Positions 54,601 through 62,523 of a DNA stretch of 64,000 bases are shown here, piece after piece (within the stretch, counting starts at the first letter, position 1; every line of letters begins with the position of its first letter). The DNA comes from Dethiosulfatarculus sandiegensis (lineage in GTDB: Bacteria; Desulfobacterota; Desulfarculia; Desulfarculales; Desulfarculaceae). The stretch spans positions 1 to 64,000 of the forward strand of contig NZ_AZAC01000004.1 of NCBI RefSeq assembly GCF_000931935.2. The letters are read 5' to 3'. Both the position numbers and the translations under genes were made by a program. The notes under the pieces were generated by a model. That model was not told where the DNA came from. It did no database searches and saw only the letters and a list, made by a program, of their open reading frames with translations.

Positions 54601-55134
54601 GCCGATGGCCTTTTGACCGTAGAGTATGAACCCCAGGCTGTCCCAGGGGCTTTTTTCTTGCCTTAGCGCTTCTCTTCCGTTTGAACCGCTTACCAGCACC
54701 TCCACAGGCGGCAGTTCCCTTAAGACGGAAGGCAGGTTTTTGTAGGGCCCTTTGGTGAGTATTACCGCATTGGGTTTTTTTTCCATTTCGCCCAGGGAAA
54801 CCGGCCTGACCGAGATATCCAGGCCGCAGAATTTGGAGAGCCCCAGAACCGAGATCAGGCCCCGCCATTCCTCCAGGCATCTGGCCTTAAGGGGATGGTC
54901 CTCGGTGCTTAGCCCGGCTGCGAACAACTCAGGCTGGGCCCATGCGTCCGGGATGGAGAACATGGTGGCGTCTTGGGGGGCGAACTGGTTGACGTTGAGG
55001 GCTTCTGACAGGATTTTAAGGAACTTGGGCCCTGTTCCTTCAGAAGACCAATGGCCTTGTTTTTGGGAAGGTGAGATTTGGTGATCTTCTTTTAAAGGGG
55101 GTAGAGCTAATCTGTTATGTCTTTTCTCGGCCAT
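51655..55134 (-). CDS. giant protein with C-terminal actin/Hsp70-type ATPase
   Basis: A 1159-residue soluble protein. The ATPase is about 610-1010. Phosphate 1 is IAIDFGTSNTAVYF (613-626), a connect-1-like helix is PESVASALYFAKH (801-813), phosphate 2 is VITIDIGGGTSDLTIW (822-837), and the adenosine motif is DICLGGRGSKLYSL (957-970). All three nucleotide loops are intact. The 600 residues before it match nothing that I know and contain no membrane helix; a tail of about 150 residues follows. This is far longer than DnaK, MreB, FtsA or ParM. It may be distantly related to SrfB-like proteins, which also have an Hsp70-like fold, but I could not confirm it. It starts 58 bases after the tubulin-like gene. 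Confidence 0.8.
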   Translation of the reverse strand: MAEKRHNRLALPPLKEDHQISPSQKQGHWSSEGTGPKFLKILSEALNVNQFAPQDATMFSIPDAWAQPELFAAGLSTEDHPLKARCLEEWRGLISVLGLSKFCGLDISVRPVSLGEMEKKPNAVILTKGPYKNLPSVLRELPPVEVLVSGSNGREALRQEKSPWDSLGFILYGQKAIGMIVPSTLICPARGAININDPKIPWIKGGKIHDPLKVPGLTDLDLKALFFYLKNLNNTLTRQQDRLTDYLALPLIQHIESFMADIAARLGGAYEIDLKDESSALLEMPDGVLFKALKTVPSPLEQADSDLFLRPRSLNGSKDNNISLVLVDKDLAAAIGKLENQIMVWGRISLHEYYQYSNEERKALMQRLWEKGVALKEPKDFFTKRVYHLRGSRLKGHGRTMTSWLYPLKPWVLFLLGPKALRENFSLSHAEDKKRVEVKLAIKVHSPRSNQHEIVDLSKIYRDDEIVEMEHIEKERPSGINAIWPNLHNSGLKHFFYYYNGNPRSQLLLDHPLNPQVMSGILESSNTEQDRLNRVFDLGAMSYQSGQLNEDMAFWSNQTEGMTQTVVWGAHPWEAILCSDKRVARKYSDDPQAGVLLLPELPPAGGGDTGWEIAIDFGTSNTAVYFRPPDREPQAMSFSNRVSGLFGENSRVDWENILTKYFIPPQDQKVPFLSILANRQQNPPSTHPPVLTSLVHFGEDLSTTLDLIQGNDKSIQPLFNLKWDESEEKIRAMERFISQVALQSLTEVVDQGADPKLVTWAFAYPLAMKGRSQDYMHSFEVALEKVLGNGDPIEKRYESLPESVASALYFAKHKEAHFSGNVITIDIGGGTSDLTIWQHQKMLWESSLRLGGRDTLIAVLAHRLDLLNTLGLDEPYDQLREYGPNEPKLINSLEGLVNNPLFSPLFEENLYKYRANKYKNVVDIGKLALAGTLFYLGLMVRHLSKVGLFNPLTKSMDICLGGRGSKLYSLIKKPQSNEPKFLDQARNFFQKASGLNGEVRFIFSREQKHEVACGLLSRKNAASLDYSNPRYEVLCGEDAIAADNELGHMEILKAEYFDDNLRVHPELPQLSGFIAMYEECFGQNVKAYPELKRKLPAYVNDELSEFQSWQKKKQSAEDNSKSMVISERQIRQYSATEGEPVFIIALKKLLKLLIVNSRD

Positions 55135-55192
55135 TTATCAAACTCCCCTTGGACGGTTTTTCTCGAGAACTCAAGGCATGAAGAAACTCTTC

Positions 55193-56785
55193 TCAGGCAG
55201 CTTGGTTAAACCGGTTTTTCTGGTCGTCGTAGATCCGGCAGTGGTGATAGAGGTGACCAACAAACCATCCCAGACCATCCAGCTCCATTTTGGAGGCCAT
55301 GGATTTTCCCTGTTGCCTGGTGCACATCTTTTCATAGACATCTTCTAAGCTCAGGCCTTTCCCCATCTTCACCAGGTCGGAGAATTCCTCCCGCTGAAAG
55401 CCTCTGTAATCCATCAGTTGCACCTGCCCGGGCTGGAGAGCCCTGGGGCGTTGGGCAAAGGCCTTGACCTGGAACAGATCCGCTCTTTGCTGACTCTCCG
55501 GAAGCGGTAGATAGGAAAGGGAGGCGCCCCACTGAAGGACCATCTTGCTGTATTTTTCCAGGCTCTGTAGGGTGTCCGAGGTTGTGGCATCTGTGGGGCT
55601 CACCTGCTTTTTGGCTAAAAGTCTGCGCCACCAGGGTTGATTTTCATAGTTGGAGGCATTTTCAGGTTTCATGAATGGGAAATAAGAGGCCAGATAGGCA
55701 AAACAGAATCGGACCAGACTGCCGACTCCTTCACGCACGGTCAAGCCGGAGGGGTTTCCGTAATCCAGGGCGGGCAGGTCGTACCAGCTGATTTTTTCTT
55801 CCGGTCTTTTGGCGATGAGATTGCCGGGCAAGGGGTTTGCAAAGAACCGGGTGGCCGCCAGGGCCGCATAGAGCTCCGGCAAAAGCGAGGGGTTGACCTG
55901 GGCCTGGTTGCCTTCGGCAAAGTACCCCAAATTGATCAAGGGGTTCCAGCCAAGAAAAGAAAGGCTGTCAAAAAGCGGCGATTCTTCGTAATGCTCGGAG
56001 AGTAAGAGCCGGTGATAGTATTTAAGGGCCCCCTGGGTCTGTTCAATAAAGGCCCCGTCACTGGCCGCCAACATATCTTCTTCACGTTTGGAGCCGAACT
56101 GAAAATAGGGAAGCATCATGCAGCCGCCTATTTTAAGGGATTCCTTGCGCCCCAGCCCACTCATGGCCTTGTGCAGCCGCCGGGCTATAACCGGCATGCC
56201 CGCCGCGCCGGTTCCGCCGAATATGGAGCCAAGAAGATATATCCTGGCCTGATTGCCCTTTTGGATGGAGTCCTTGACCTTTTGCATGATCATTTTGTCA
56301 AAAGGGGTTCCCGCCATGGTGCTGGCCAGAAAGGCGGCCGCTCCTATGTAGGGCCTGCCCCTGAATCCCACCTTGAGGTCGGCAATACGGTCGTTGGGAC
56401 TGAAAAGGCATTGATAAAGATATTTGACTTCAGGCGACATTGCTTCTGAGCGAAACAGGGCGTCTAAGTTTCTGACTGAACTCACCGGGCACCAGACCGA
56501 TATTTCGCCTGGATCGCCTTGTTTGTCATAGGGATAGGTAAGATCCGTTTTTAAAAACGGTGATCCCTTCAGGCTGTTGTGACCGGAACGCAGATCCTGG
56601 TACAGCTTGGTGTAAAGGCCTAAGGTGTCCTTGCAGCGGGCCAGGTTGCCGTTGGATTCATCCTGATCCACCAGGCCTATGCGCACCGAAGACGGCAAAA
56701 GATTGGCAGCGGCAAGGTGGATAAAGGATTCCACGCATTTGGCCCCAGTGCCTCCTATGCCTATGAGATAGCAATCCACTTCCAT
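55193..56785 (-). CDS. tubulin/FtsZ-like GTPase (Tubulin_2-type)
   Basis: A 530-residue protein. It begins with a glycine-rich nucleotide loop YLIGIGGTGAKCVESF (T1) followed by VRIGLVDQDESNGN, and at about residues 186-196 has GSIFGGTGAAG, matching the tubulin signature GGGTGTG. This fits the bacterial tubulin-like family PF13809, distinct from FtsZ (no FtsZ T7 loop or C-terminal FtsA-binding peptide). The second half has few known motifs. Start ATG 56785 has AGGAGG seven bases upstream; a longer frame to 56815 overlaps the preceding gene and lacks a site. Whether it forms filaments is unknown. Confidence 0.8.
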   Translation of the reverse strand: MEVDCYLIGIGGTGAKCVESFIHLAAANLLPSSVRIGLVDQDESNGNLARCKDTLGLYTKLYQDLRSGHNSLKGSPFLKTDLTYPYDKQGDPGEISVWCPVSSVRNLDALFRSEAMSPEVKYLYQCLFSPNDRIADLKVGFRGRPYIGAAAFLASTMAGTPFDKMIMQKVKDSIQKGNQARIYLLGSIFGGTGAAGMPVIARRLHKAMSGLGRKESLKIGGCMMLPYFQFGSKREEDMLAASDGAFIEQTQGALKYYHRLLLSEHYEESPLFDSLSFLGWNPLINLGYFAEGNQAQVNPSLLPELYAALAATRFFANPLPGNLIAKRPEEKISWYDLPALDYGNPSGLTVREGVGSLVRFCFAYLASYFPFMKPENASNYENQPWWRRLLAKKQVSPTDATTSDTLQSLEKYSKMVLQWGASLSYLPLPESQQRADLFQVKAFAQRPRALQPGQVQLMDYRGFQREEFSDLVKMGKGLSLEDVYEKMCTRQQGKSMASKMELDGLGWFVGHLYHHCRIYDDQKNRFNQAA

Positions 56786-56796
56786 GGGCGAACCTC

Positions 56797-57312
56797 CTAT
56801 TTTTGCAAAGGCCATCTGAACAGGGGCCTGTAACTCACCGGGGCGAAAAATTGGGTGCTTAAGTAATAGGGCAGGCTGAGAAAAAAGATGGCCAGCAATA
56901 TGGCCGTGATTTTTCCCTGCAAGCTGAAATAATCGTCCAAGCCGATAAGAATGCTGAAGACACCCACGGGCAGACAGAGAAGAATGAAGAATAATGTTTT
57001 GAAAAAATTGGTGTTTTTGCGGGCCGTATCAGGCCCGTTGGGGGTCTTTTTGAACATAAGCCAAAGAATGAGAATAGAACAGGCGGCCACCAGGGCAGTG
57101 CTTGCGAACAGGTTGTCACCCAGGTTTTGGGCCACTATGCCCACAGCCGAACCAACACTGAGATTCGATTCGTTGACTGCCGTGTAGTTCAGGAAGAAAT
57201 TTTCAAAAACCCGGCCGCCGAACCAACTCACAAGCACCTTGAAAATTCCGCTGAAAACTGCACTCAAAACCAGACTCAAAAGCGCCTTGACGGTTATTTT
57301 TTCGGGAATCAT
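56797..57312 (-). CDS. four-helix inner-membrane protein of the cluster
   Basis: A 171-residue polytopic protein with helices at about 9-31, 66-87, 104-126 and 133-155. I recognise no family. The loop between helices 1 and 2 (about 32-65) is likely periplasmic, and the loop with KKTPNGPDTARKN is positively charged and so cytoplasmic. GGAGG lies five to seven bases before ATG 57312. It lies 17 bases after the VWA gene and 11 bases before the tubulin-like gene, so it may connect the two compartments. Confidence 0.7.
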   Translation of the reverse strand: MIPEKITVKALLSLVLSAVFSGIFKVLVSWFGGRVFENFFLNYTAVNESNLSVGSAVGIVAQNLGDNLFASTALVAACSILILWLMFKKTPNGPDTARKNTNFFKTLFFILLCLPVGVFSILIGLDDYFSLQGKITAILLAIFFLSLPYYLSTQFFAPVSYRPLFRWPLQK

Positions 57313-57329
57313 AAATATCCTCCCCGGCT

Positions 57330-58835
57330 TTATTCAATGCCGAACGCAAGGCCCAACAGGGCGAAATTCCGATTTCCTAGTTTGTGATTCATTAGAGTTG
57401 TCATTGTGCGATGAAGGCTTCCCAAGTGGGGGGTGCGCTGGAATTCCGCTCCAGGGTCAATGGGAAGGTTGAGGTCCTGGTTCCAGGCACGCATCCATTG
57501 GCTGTTTCTTGCGTTTAGTCTTTGGATGCCAAGGGTTATTTCCCCATAGAAGATTTTTCTGGTGGTTTGTTTTTTGGGGCCGGGGCCTTTCAACAAGACC
57601 TTCCAATCTCCCTCAGCCGTCCGGACCAACCTGGACTTTATTGGAAAAGAATCCCCCGCCATGCCTAGATAACGCCACTTTTCTTTGCAGTCTCCGCTAA
57701 GTTCCGGGTGATAGCGCCACCACTGCTCCCTTGTTTTACGCATGTGGGATACTTCAATGCAGTCGGGAAGCATCTCGTTTCCCAGCTTTATCTCAATTTG
57801 GTTGCCCTTTTGACCGGGAATCAGGTTGAATTGCTGATCTTCGCTTAGGATATGGGTTCTTTCCCGGCATTTAACCAGTTCGGCGGTATGGGTTGCACCG
57901 ACTGTGGTGAGGCAGTCTTTTTGTTTGAGATCGTCCATGGTAATGGTTTTGCTTATGGGATTGGGTAAGAAGACAGCGGTTTTAATTTTGGTTTCAAAAT
58001 CTTCAGCCAGCAGAAAACGACCGTCTTCCTTGAGTTTGCTCAGCAGGTTAACGACAGCCTTATTCTCGCCGATCACCAGTATGTAAAAGGGCAGGCTCGA
58101 ATTTAGGGAAAAGGTGGGTATGCCGGGCAGGTCGTCGATCCTTCCTTCAAACCGGCTCACCACTCCCATGATGCCGATTGTTTTGGGCGGTGTGTTTTCC
58201 GAACCGGTCATGATACTGCGCACCAGGTCCACAGTGGGGATCACTTCGGCCACACAGGTTTCGTGACTTAAAAAAAGATCCGTCACCACCACCGAAAGAA
58301 CTTCCGGCGGCGACTCTTTTATTTCTTCCAAAACCAGGTCCAGGCGGCTCACCGCGTTAAAGGGCAGGCGGGCGTTTCCATCTGATTCGGGTTCTCTTCT
58401 TCTGTACCAATCATGACGGCGTCCGTTTTTCACCAATCCCACCATGGGGTACAGTTCGCGGGATACGTTTATTTCCCTCAAGCAGGAGCCAAAGGCCTTG
58501 AACTGCACCTGGGCGTCTGCCAGGTATCTGTTTTTGGCTAGCATTTCCACGAATTCGCAATAAAGGTAGCCTTGACGCTCCTGGTTTTTTGGCACAAATC
58601 CCCGCATACTGCCTGATCCGTCAAAATAGATCATCAGCTTTTGGGGCTGCTTTGGGGAAACTGAAGGATTGGTTGTTATTCGGCGTGACACCTTGCGTAG
58701 TTCTGGTAATTCGGCCTCGGGCGGCAGGCAATGGGGCGGGTCTGCCTGACAAGCGCTTATGAGGCCGAGCCCAGCCAAAATAAGGGCAACGAAAAACCAG
58801 GCAGGCTTGGTGCAGTTTTCTTTAATGTCCGGCAA
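57330..58835 (-). CDS. VWA-domain lipoprotein, first gene of the cluster
   Basis: About 501 residues from TTG 58835, which follows GGGAGAC at six bases. The N-terminus is then a lipoprotein signal: a hydrophobic stretch FFVALILAGLGLISAC with the lipobox Cys29. A VWA-like domain follows: MIDAS start YFDGSGSM (D72-x-S74-x-S76), and VVVTDLFLSHET with the TD pair that closes the metal site. The rest has no recognised domain. The frame stays open to 59021, but that part contains a terminator hairpin and is not the start. The protein should be anchored on the periplasmic side and bind a partner through a divalent metal. Confidence 0.75.
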   Translation of the reverse strand: MPDIKENCTKPAWFFVALILAGLGLISACQADPPHCLPPEAELPELRKVSRRITTNPSVSPKQPQKLMIYFDGSGSMRGFVPKNQERQGYLYCEFVEMLAKNRYLADAQVQFKAFGSCLREINVSRELYPMVGLVKNGRRHDWYRRREPESDGNARLPFNAVSRLDLVLEEIKESPPEVLSVVVTDLFLSHETCVAEVIPTVDLVRSIMTGSENTPPKTIGIMGVVSRFEGRIDDLPGIPTFSLNSSLPFYILVIGENKAVVNLLSKLKEDGRFLLAEDFETKIKTAVFLPNPISKTITMDDLKQKDCLTTVGATHTAELVKCRERTHILSEDQQFNLIPGQKGNQIEIKLGNEMLPDCIEVSHMRKTREQWWRYHPELSGDCKEKWRYLGMAGDSFPIKSRLVRTAEGDWKVLLKGPGPKKQTTRKIFYGEITLGIQRLNARNSQWMRAWNQDLNLPIDPGAEFQRTPHLGSLHRTMTTLMNHKLGNRNFALLGLAFGIE

Positions 58836-58938
58836 ATTAAGTCTCCCAAAAGCTCTGACAAAAATATGATTTTTTGTGTAATTATTTGAAAATAAAAAAT
58901 TTTTCCTTTGAGTTCTGTGGGGTGCTGAAAATAAAAAA

Positions 58939-58975
58939 GCCCCCCACGGGCAGCCGAAGCTGCTCCTTGGAGGGC
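58939..58975 (-). terminator. UUCG-loop terminator in front of the VWA gene
   Basis: Minus strand: the arm 58975-58959 pairs with 58954-58939 around TTCG, then TTTTTT (58938-58933). A very stable intrinsic terminator about 100 bases ahead of the TTG start, either ending a short RNA or acting as an attenuator for the cluster. Confidence 0.85.
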
Positions 58976-59017
58976 AATCATGACCCAGCCCAACCTTAGG
59001 AAAGGCGGTGTTTATTG

Positions 59018-59053
59018 TCAAGCTAAATTAAATAGCTGGTTCAAGCTAAATTA
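59018..59053. repeat. two 13-bp direct repeats upstream of the VWA gene
   Basis: TCAAGCTAAATTA at 59018-59030 and again at 59041-59053, 23 bp apart. The right-hand member overlaps nothing else; the left-hand one overlaps a possible -35 box TTGACA (59021-59016, minus strand) with a weak TAAGGT 17 bases on. Likely regulator sites of the cluster. Confidence 0.5.
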
Positions 59054-59247
59054 TTCAACGTGCGGCTCTGGGTTTGGGTCTTGTTTAACGATAAGAAAAT
59101 GCCGCGAAAGCCTTCTGTTTGCAAGTCATGGAAAGGCCTTGGATAATTTTTCTGTGATTCTTTTGGATTAATACTTAAGTGCTAAAAGAGCTAATAAATT
59201 TGGGCCGGACACTTACTTATCCATGAAAGACGATTTGAGAAATGGTG

Positions 59248-59278
59248 TGCCCCTGCCTTTAGGCAAAAGACAGGGGCA
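59248..59278. terminator. hairpin after the first MATE gene
   Basis: TGCCCCTG (59248-59255) pairs with CAGGGGCA (59271-59278). It lies eight bases past the MATE stop. Neither side has a good T run, so it is a weak terminator at best. Confidence 0.45.
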
Positions 59279-59285
59279 TTATAAA

Positions 59286-60653
59286 TTAAATGACCTTCAT
59301 GCTTTTCCACTTGCCTGTTCGGTAGCGGAAATAAAAGGTTATCCCCAAAAAGGCCATGTAAACCGTGGCCAAGGTCCAGATCGTATATAGTCCGGCCTGA
59401 AAAAAATGAATAGCCGTATAGACTGGTGCAATCATGGCGCAGGTGGAGGCCGCCACCAGGGTCCACATGACAAAACGGGTGTCTCCCGCGCCTTTTATGG
59501 CTCCGCAAAACACCGTGCTCAAACCCTGGCAAAGGATGTAGACCGCGATAAACCTTAGAATCACAATACCCATATCCATGATTGGGCTGTACTCGGAAGG
59601 GCTGAGCCCCTTGGGCCTGAATAAGGCCAATAAAGGTTCCGGAGCCAGGACAAACAACAGCGCCAGACAGATCTGATAGGCAAACACCAGATGCAGGGTG
59701 CTGGTTACCGATCTTTCGCCCTCCGCCACCTGCGCCCTGCCGATGGATTGGCCCACCAGGGTGGTCACAGCCAAATGCAGGCCGACCATGGGCAAAAAGG
59801 CCAGGCTTTCAATGGAAAAGGCAATATTGGTTGCCGTCAGCTCCAGCTTGCCGAGTTGCCCTGTCATGAAGACAAAGAAAGTGGCCGCCGTGATCTCCAG
59901 GAAAAATTGCACCCCGCCCGGAAGTCCGTATTTCATGAGCCTTTTAAAAACAGGCAGATAAAAACCCCGGCTGCGCCATACTCCATATAGCTGGTTGTTT
60001 TTTTTGGTAAAGACCAGGCCTGTAAAAAAAAGGGTGTTTAAGCCCCAGCAGGCGACCGTGGCCAGGCCTGCCCCTTGAATTCCCATCTCCGGCAAACCGA
60101 ACAATCCGTTTATCAGGACATAGTCCAGAGGAATGTTGAATAAGGTGCCCACAATATTGGTGACCATCACCGGCCTGGTTTGGCCCCTGCCGGTGTAAAA
60201 GGAAGACATCGCAACAGTAAGCAGGGCCAAAGGTGAACCCAGGCAAAGAACCCGAAAATAGGTTATCTCAAGCCTGGCAACCTCCGGCGAGTGACCGGCC
60301 CCGTTGAAAAAGGCCTCGGCCGGGAACCAGAAACAGGCCAGCACCGCGCCCCCAACCAAGGCGAAAATGATTCCCTGCCACAGGGATACCCCGACCATTT
60401 CATCTTTACCCGCGCCTGTATACTGAGCCACAAATACGTTTACGTAGTTGATAACTCCCCAGAAAAAAGTCATCAAAAGAAAATTGGCAATACCCGCGGG
60501 CAGGGCTGCGGCTATGGCGTCCAGGGAGTAGGTGCTCAAAAACACCCGGTCTGTAAACTGCATGACCGTGGTGGAGGCCATACTGGCCACCAGAGGCAGC
60601 CCGATGTTAAGCACATCTCGGTAACCGCCCGGTCCGTTCCATCTTTGTATCAT
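59286..60653 (-). CDS. MATE family efflux transporter (copy 1)
   Basis: About 455 residues, 12 membrane helices, MATE/NorM type. It begins IQRWNGPGGYRDVLNIGLPL, as does its neighbour, and has ASMASTTVMQFTDRVFL in helix 1-2 and QSIGRAQVAEGERSV in the second half. It exports organic cations or drugs in exchange for Na+ or H+. I choose ATG 60653 because it aligns with the start of copy 2 and has GGA upstream; ATG 60665 sits at the foot of a strong hairpin. The two copies are clearly paralogous and adjacent. Confidence 0.88.
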   Translation of the reverse strand: MIQRWNGPGGYRDVLNIGLPLVASMASTTVMQFTDRVFLSTYSLDAIAAALPAGIANFLLMTFFWGVINYVNVFVAQYTGAGKDEMVGVSLWQGIIFALVGGAVLACFWFPAEAFFNGAGHSPEVARLEITYFRVLCLGSPLALLTVAMSSFYTGRGQTRPVMVTNIVGTLFNIPLDYVLINGLFGLPEMGIQGAGLATVACWGLNTLFFTGLVFTKKNNQLYGVWRSRGFYLPVFKRLMKYGLPGGVQFFLEITAATFFVFMTGQLGKLELTATNIAFSIESLAFLPMVGLHLAVTTLVGQSIGRAQVAEGERSVTSTLHLVFAYQICLALLFVLAPEPLLALFRPKGLSPSEYSPIMDMGIVILRFIAVYILCQGLSTVFCGAIKGAGDTRFVMWTLVAASTCAMIAPVYTAIHFFQAGLYTIWTLATVYMAFLGITFYFRYRTGKWKSMKVI

Positions 60654-60666
60654 TGTTCTATCCATA

Positions 60667-60712
60667 GCAGGGTCTGAATCAAAGAGCTTTGGCGCTCTTT
60701 ACCAGACCCTGC
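60667..60712 (-). promoter_or_regulatory. long hairpin at the start of MATE copy 1
   Basis: Arms GCAGGGTCTG (60667-60676) and CAGACCCTGC (60703-60712), with a second stem AAAGAGC/GCTCTTT inside. It ends 13 bases before the chosen start codon. There is no T run, so it may control translation or be an RNA processing site rather than a terminator. Confidence 0.55.
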
Positions 60713-60873
60713 CCTATATTTGGTTAAAGACACAAAAGTGCCTTATATCTTTTTGAAAAGTAAAAATGCGGAAGCCTGGGTTACCTTTCCCCTAAGCAGG
60801 GGGCGAAAAAGGCGTTCTAAAAGAGAGTCTCCGGGATTTTAAAAAGGTTACGATCTCCCGGAAAAACAAAACC

Positions 60874-62247
60874 TCATCTTCCGATCACATTCATGCCCTG
60901 CCATTTGCCGGATTTGTAGCGCAGCCAAAAGGCAATGCCCAGGCTAGAGATAAAGGCTGTGGCAACGCACCACACCTCGAAAAGTCCGCCCCCAAACACC
61001 TCCACGGCCAGATAGGCCGGAATGACCATGATGACGATTGAGCAAAAGAGCATGGTCTTCATGACAAAGGGGGTGTCGCCCGCGCCTTTCAATGCGCCGG
61101 AGAAGGTGAGGGCCAAGGCGTCGAAAAAGGTGTAAAGCGAGACAAACCTCAATAACACCACCCCTGTCTCCACCATGGCCTCGAATTCCACTGTTCCCAT
61201 GCCTTGGGGCCTGAAGAGCCTTAAGAGCCACTCCGGGACAAAAAGAAAGACCATCACCACCAGGGCCATGTAGGTAAAGGTGAGGTGCAGGCTGTTGGTC
61301 ACCGCCCTGGCTCCGATCGCCGGTTCACCCCTGCCTATGGCCTGGCCCACAATGGTGCTTATGCCCACATGAAAACCCAGCATGGGCGTAAAGGCCAGGG
61401 AGTTGATGGTAAGGGCTATGTTGGTGGCGGCCAGCTCCAGCTTGCCGAGCCTGCCGGTCATGAACACGAAAAAGGTTATGGCGAAAATCTCCATGAAGAA
61501 CTGGACTCCGCCGGGAAGCCCGAATTTCATGAGCCTGCCAAAAAGTTCGCCGTCAAATCTCCTGGCCCGCCAAACCGCAAACAATTGGTTGTTTTTTTTG
61601 GTAAAGACCAGCCAGATAAAACAAAGGGCCGTGATGCCCCAGGCCATGGTGGTGGCCAGGGCCGCACCTGCTATGCCAAGCTCAGGAAAGATCAACTTGC
61701 CGTTTATCAGGGCGTAGTCCAGGGGGATGTTCATGCAGGCGGCAAAAAGATTGACCAGCATAACCGGTCTGGTGTATCCCCTGCCCGAGAAAAAACAGGA
61801 CAGGGAAACCGATATCAGGGCCGGGCCTGCGCCGAAACAGAGGATGCGGAAATAGATCGCCTCCAGTTTCCTGACTTCCGGTCCATGGCCTCCCCAGATG
61901 AAAAGTTCTTCTGAGAAAAAAGAAACCCCCAGGAGAAACAAGGCTCCCAGCATGGCGCAGTAAAGGCCCTGCCAGATCGAGGCCCCGACCTTTTCCGGCT
62001 CACCGGCTCCGCTGTACTGGGCCACAAACACGTTGGTGTAGTTGATTACTCCCATGAAAAAACAAATAATCACAAAATGTAAGATCCCCGCGGGCAAGGC
62101 TGCTGCAATGGCCTCAAGGGAGTAGTGCCCCAAGAAGATGCGGTCTGTGAACTCCATTATGGTGGTGGAGGCCATACTGGCCACCAGGGGCAGGCTTATC
62201 TGTAATATGCGGCGGTATCCGCCGGGTTGATTCCAGTGTTTCCACAT
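60874..62247 (-). CDS. MATE family efflux transporter (copy 2)
   Basis: A 457-residue MATE transporter, paralogue of the downstream copy. It begins KHWNQPGGYRRILQISLPLV, and both share SMASTT-x-M-x-FTDR-x-FL, PAGI and the KFGLPGGVQFF(M/L)EI stretch. Substrate and coupling ion cannot be told from sequence. GGTGA lies five bases before ATG 62247. A gap of 220 bases with a hairpin separates it from copy 1, so the two may be expressed unequally. Confidence 0.9.
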   Translation of the reverse strand: MWKHWNQPGGYRRILQISLPLVASMASTTIMEFTDRIFLGHYSLEAIAAALPAGILHFVIICFFMGVINYTNVFVAQYSGAGEPEKVGASIWQGLYCAMLGALFLLGVSFFSEELFIWGGHGPEVRKLEAIYFRILCFGAGPALISVSLSCFFSGRGYTRPVMLVNLFAACMNIPLDYALINGKLIFPELGIAGAALATTMAWGITALCFIWLVFTKKNNQLFAVWRARRFDGELFGRLMKFGLPGGVQFFMEIFAITFFVFMTGRLGKLELAATNIALTINSLAFTPMLGFHVGISTIVGQAIGRGEPAIGARAVTNSLHLTFTYMALVVMVFLFVPEWLLRLFRPQGMGTVEFEAMVETGVVLLRFVSLYTFFDALALTFSGALKGAGDTPFVMKTMLFCSIVIMVIPAYLAVEVFGGGLFEVWCVATAFISSLGIAFWLRYKSGKWQGMNVIGR

Positions 62248-62449
62248 TTAAGTCACCATGCCGGGGATGCAAGGAAGCCGGGTCGAGCAGGAAAAGGCCT
62301 CTGCCCAAGCGGCGGTGTTTAGCAAACAGACAGGTAAGATCAAATTTAAGGGAAATAATTTAGTTATTAAAACTTGATTAGGTAACTACTTATTTCGGCG
62401 CTGGACCTACCTGGCCTGAGAGATCACTCATTCAAACCCAAGCGCCTTT

Positions 62450-62486
62450 ACCCGGATTGTGGGTTGCCTTGAAGCTGAATCCGGGT
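62450..62486. other. hairpin downstream of the aminotransferase gene
   Basis: ACCCGGATT (62450-62458) pairs with AATCCGGGT (62478-62486), 9 bp and perfect. No T run follows on the minus strand. It may still end the transcript of the gene that stops at 62524. Confidence 0.4.
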
Positions 62487-62523
62487 GGTCAGGTGCTCGT
62501 AATGGCTTTTGGTTTTCCTTTTG

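Noticed and set aside
62400-62450. TPP-riboswitch-like CTGAGAGATCA
   Set aside because: No other conserved part of the aptamer is present and no thiamine gene is near.
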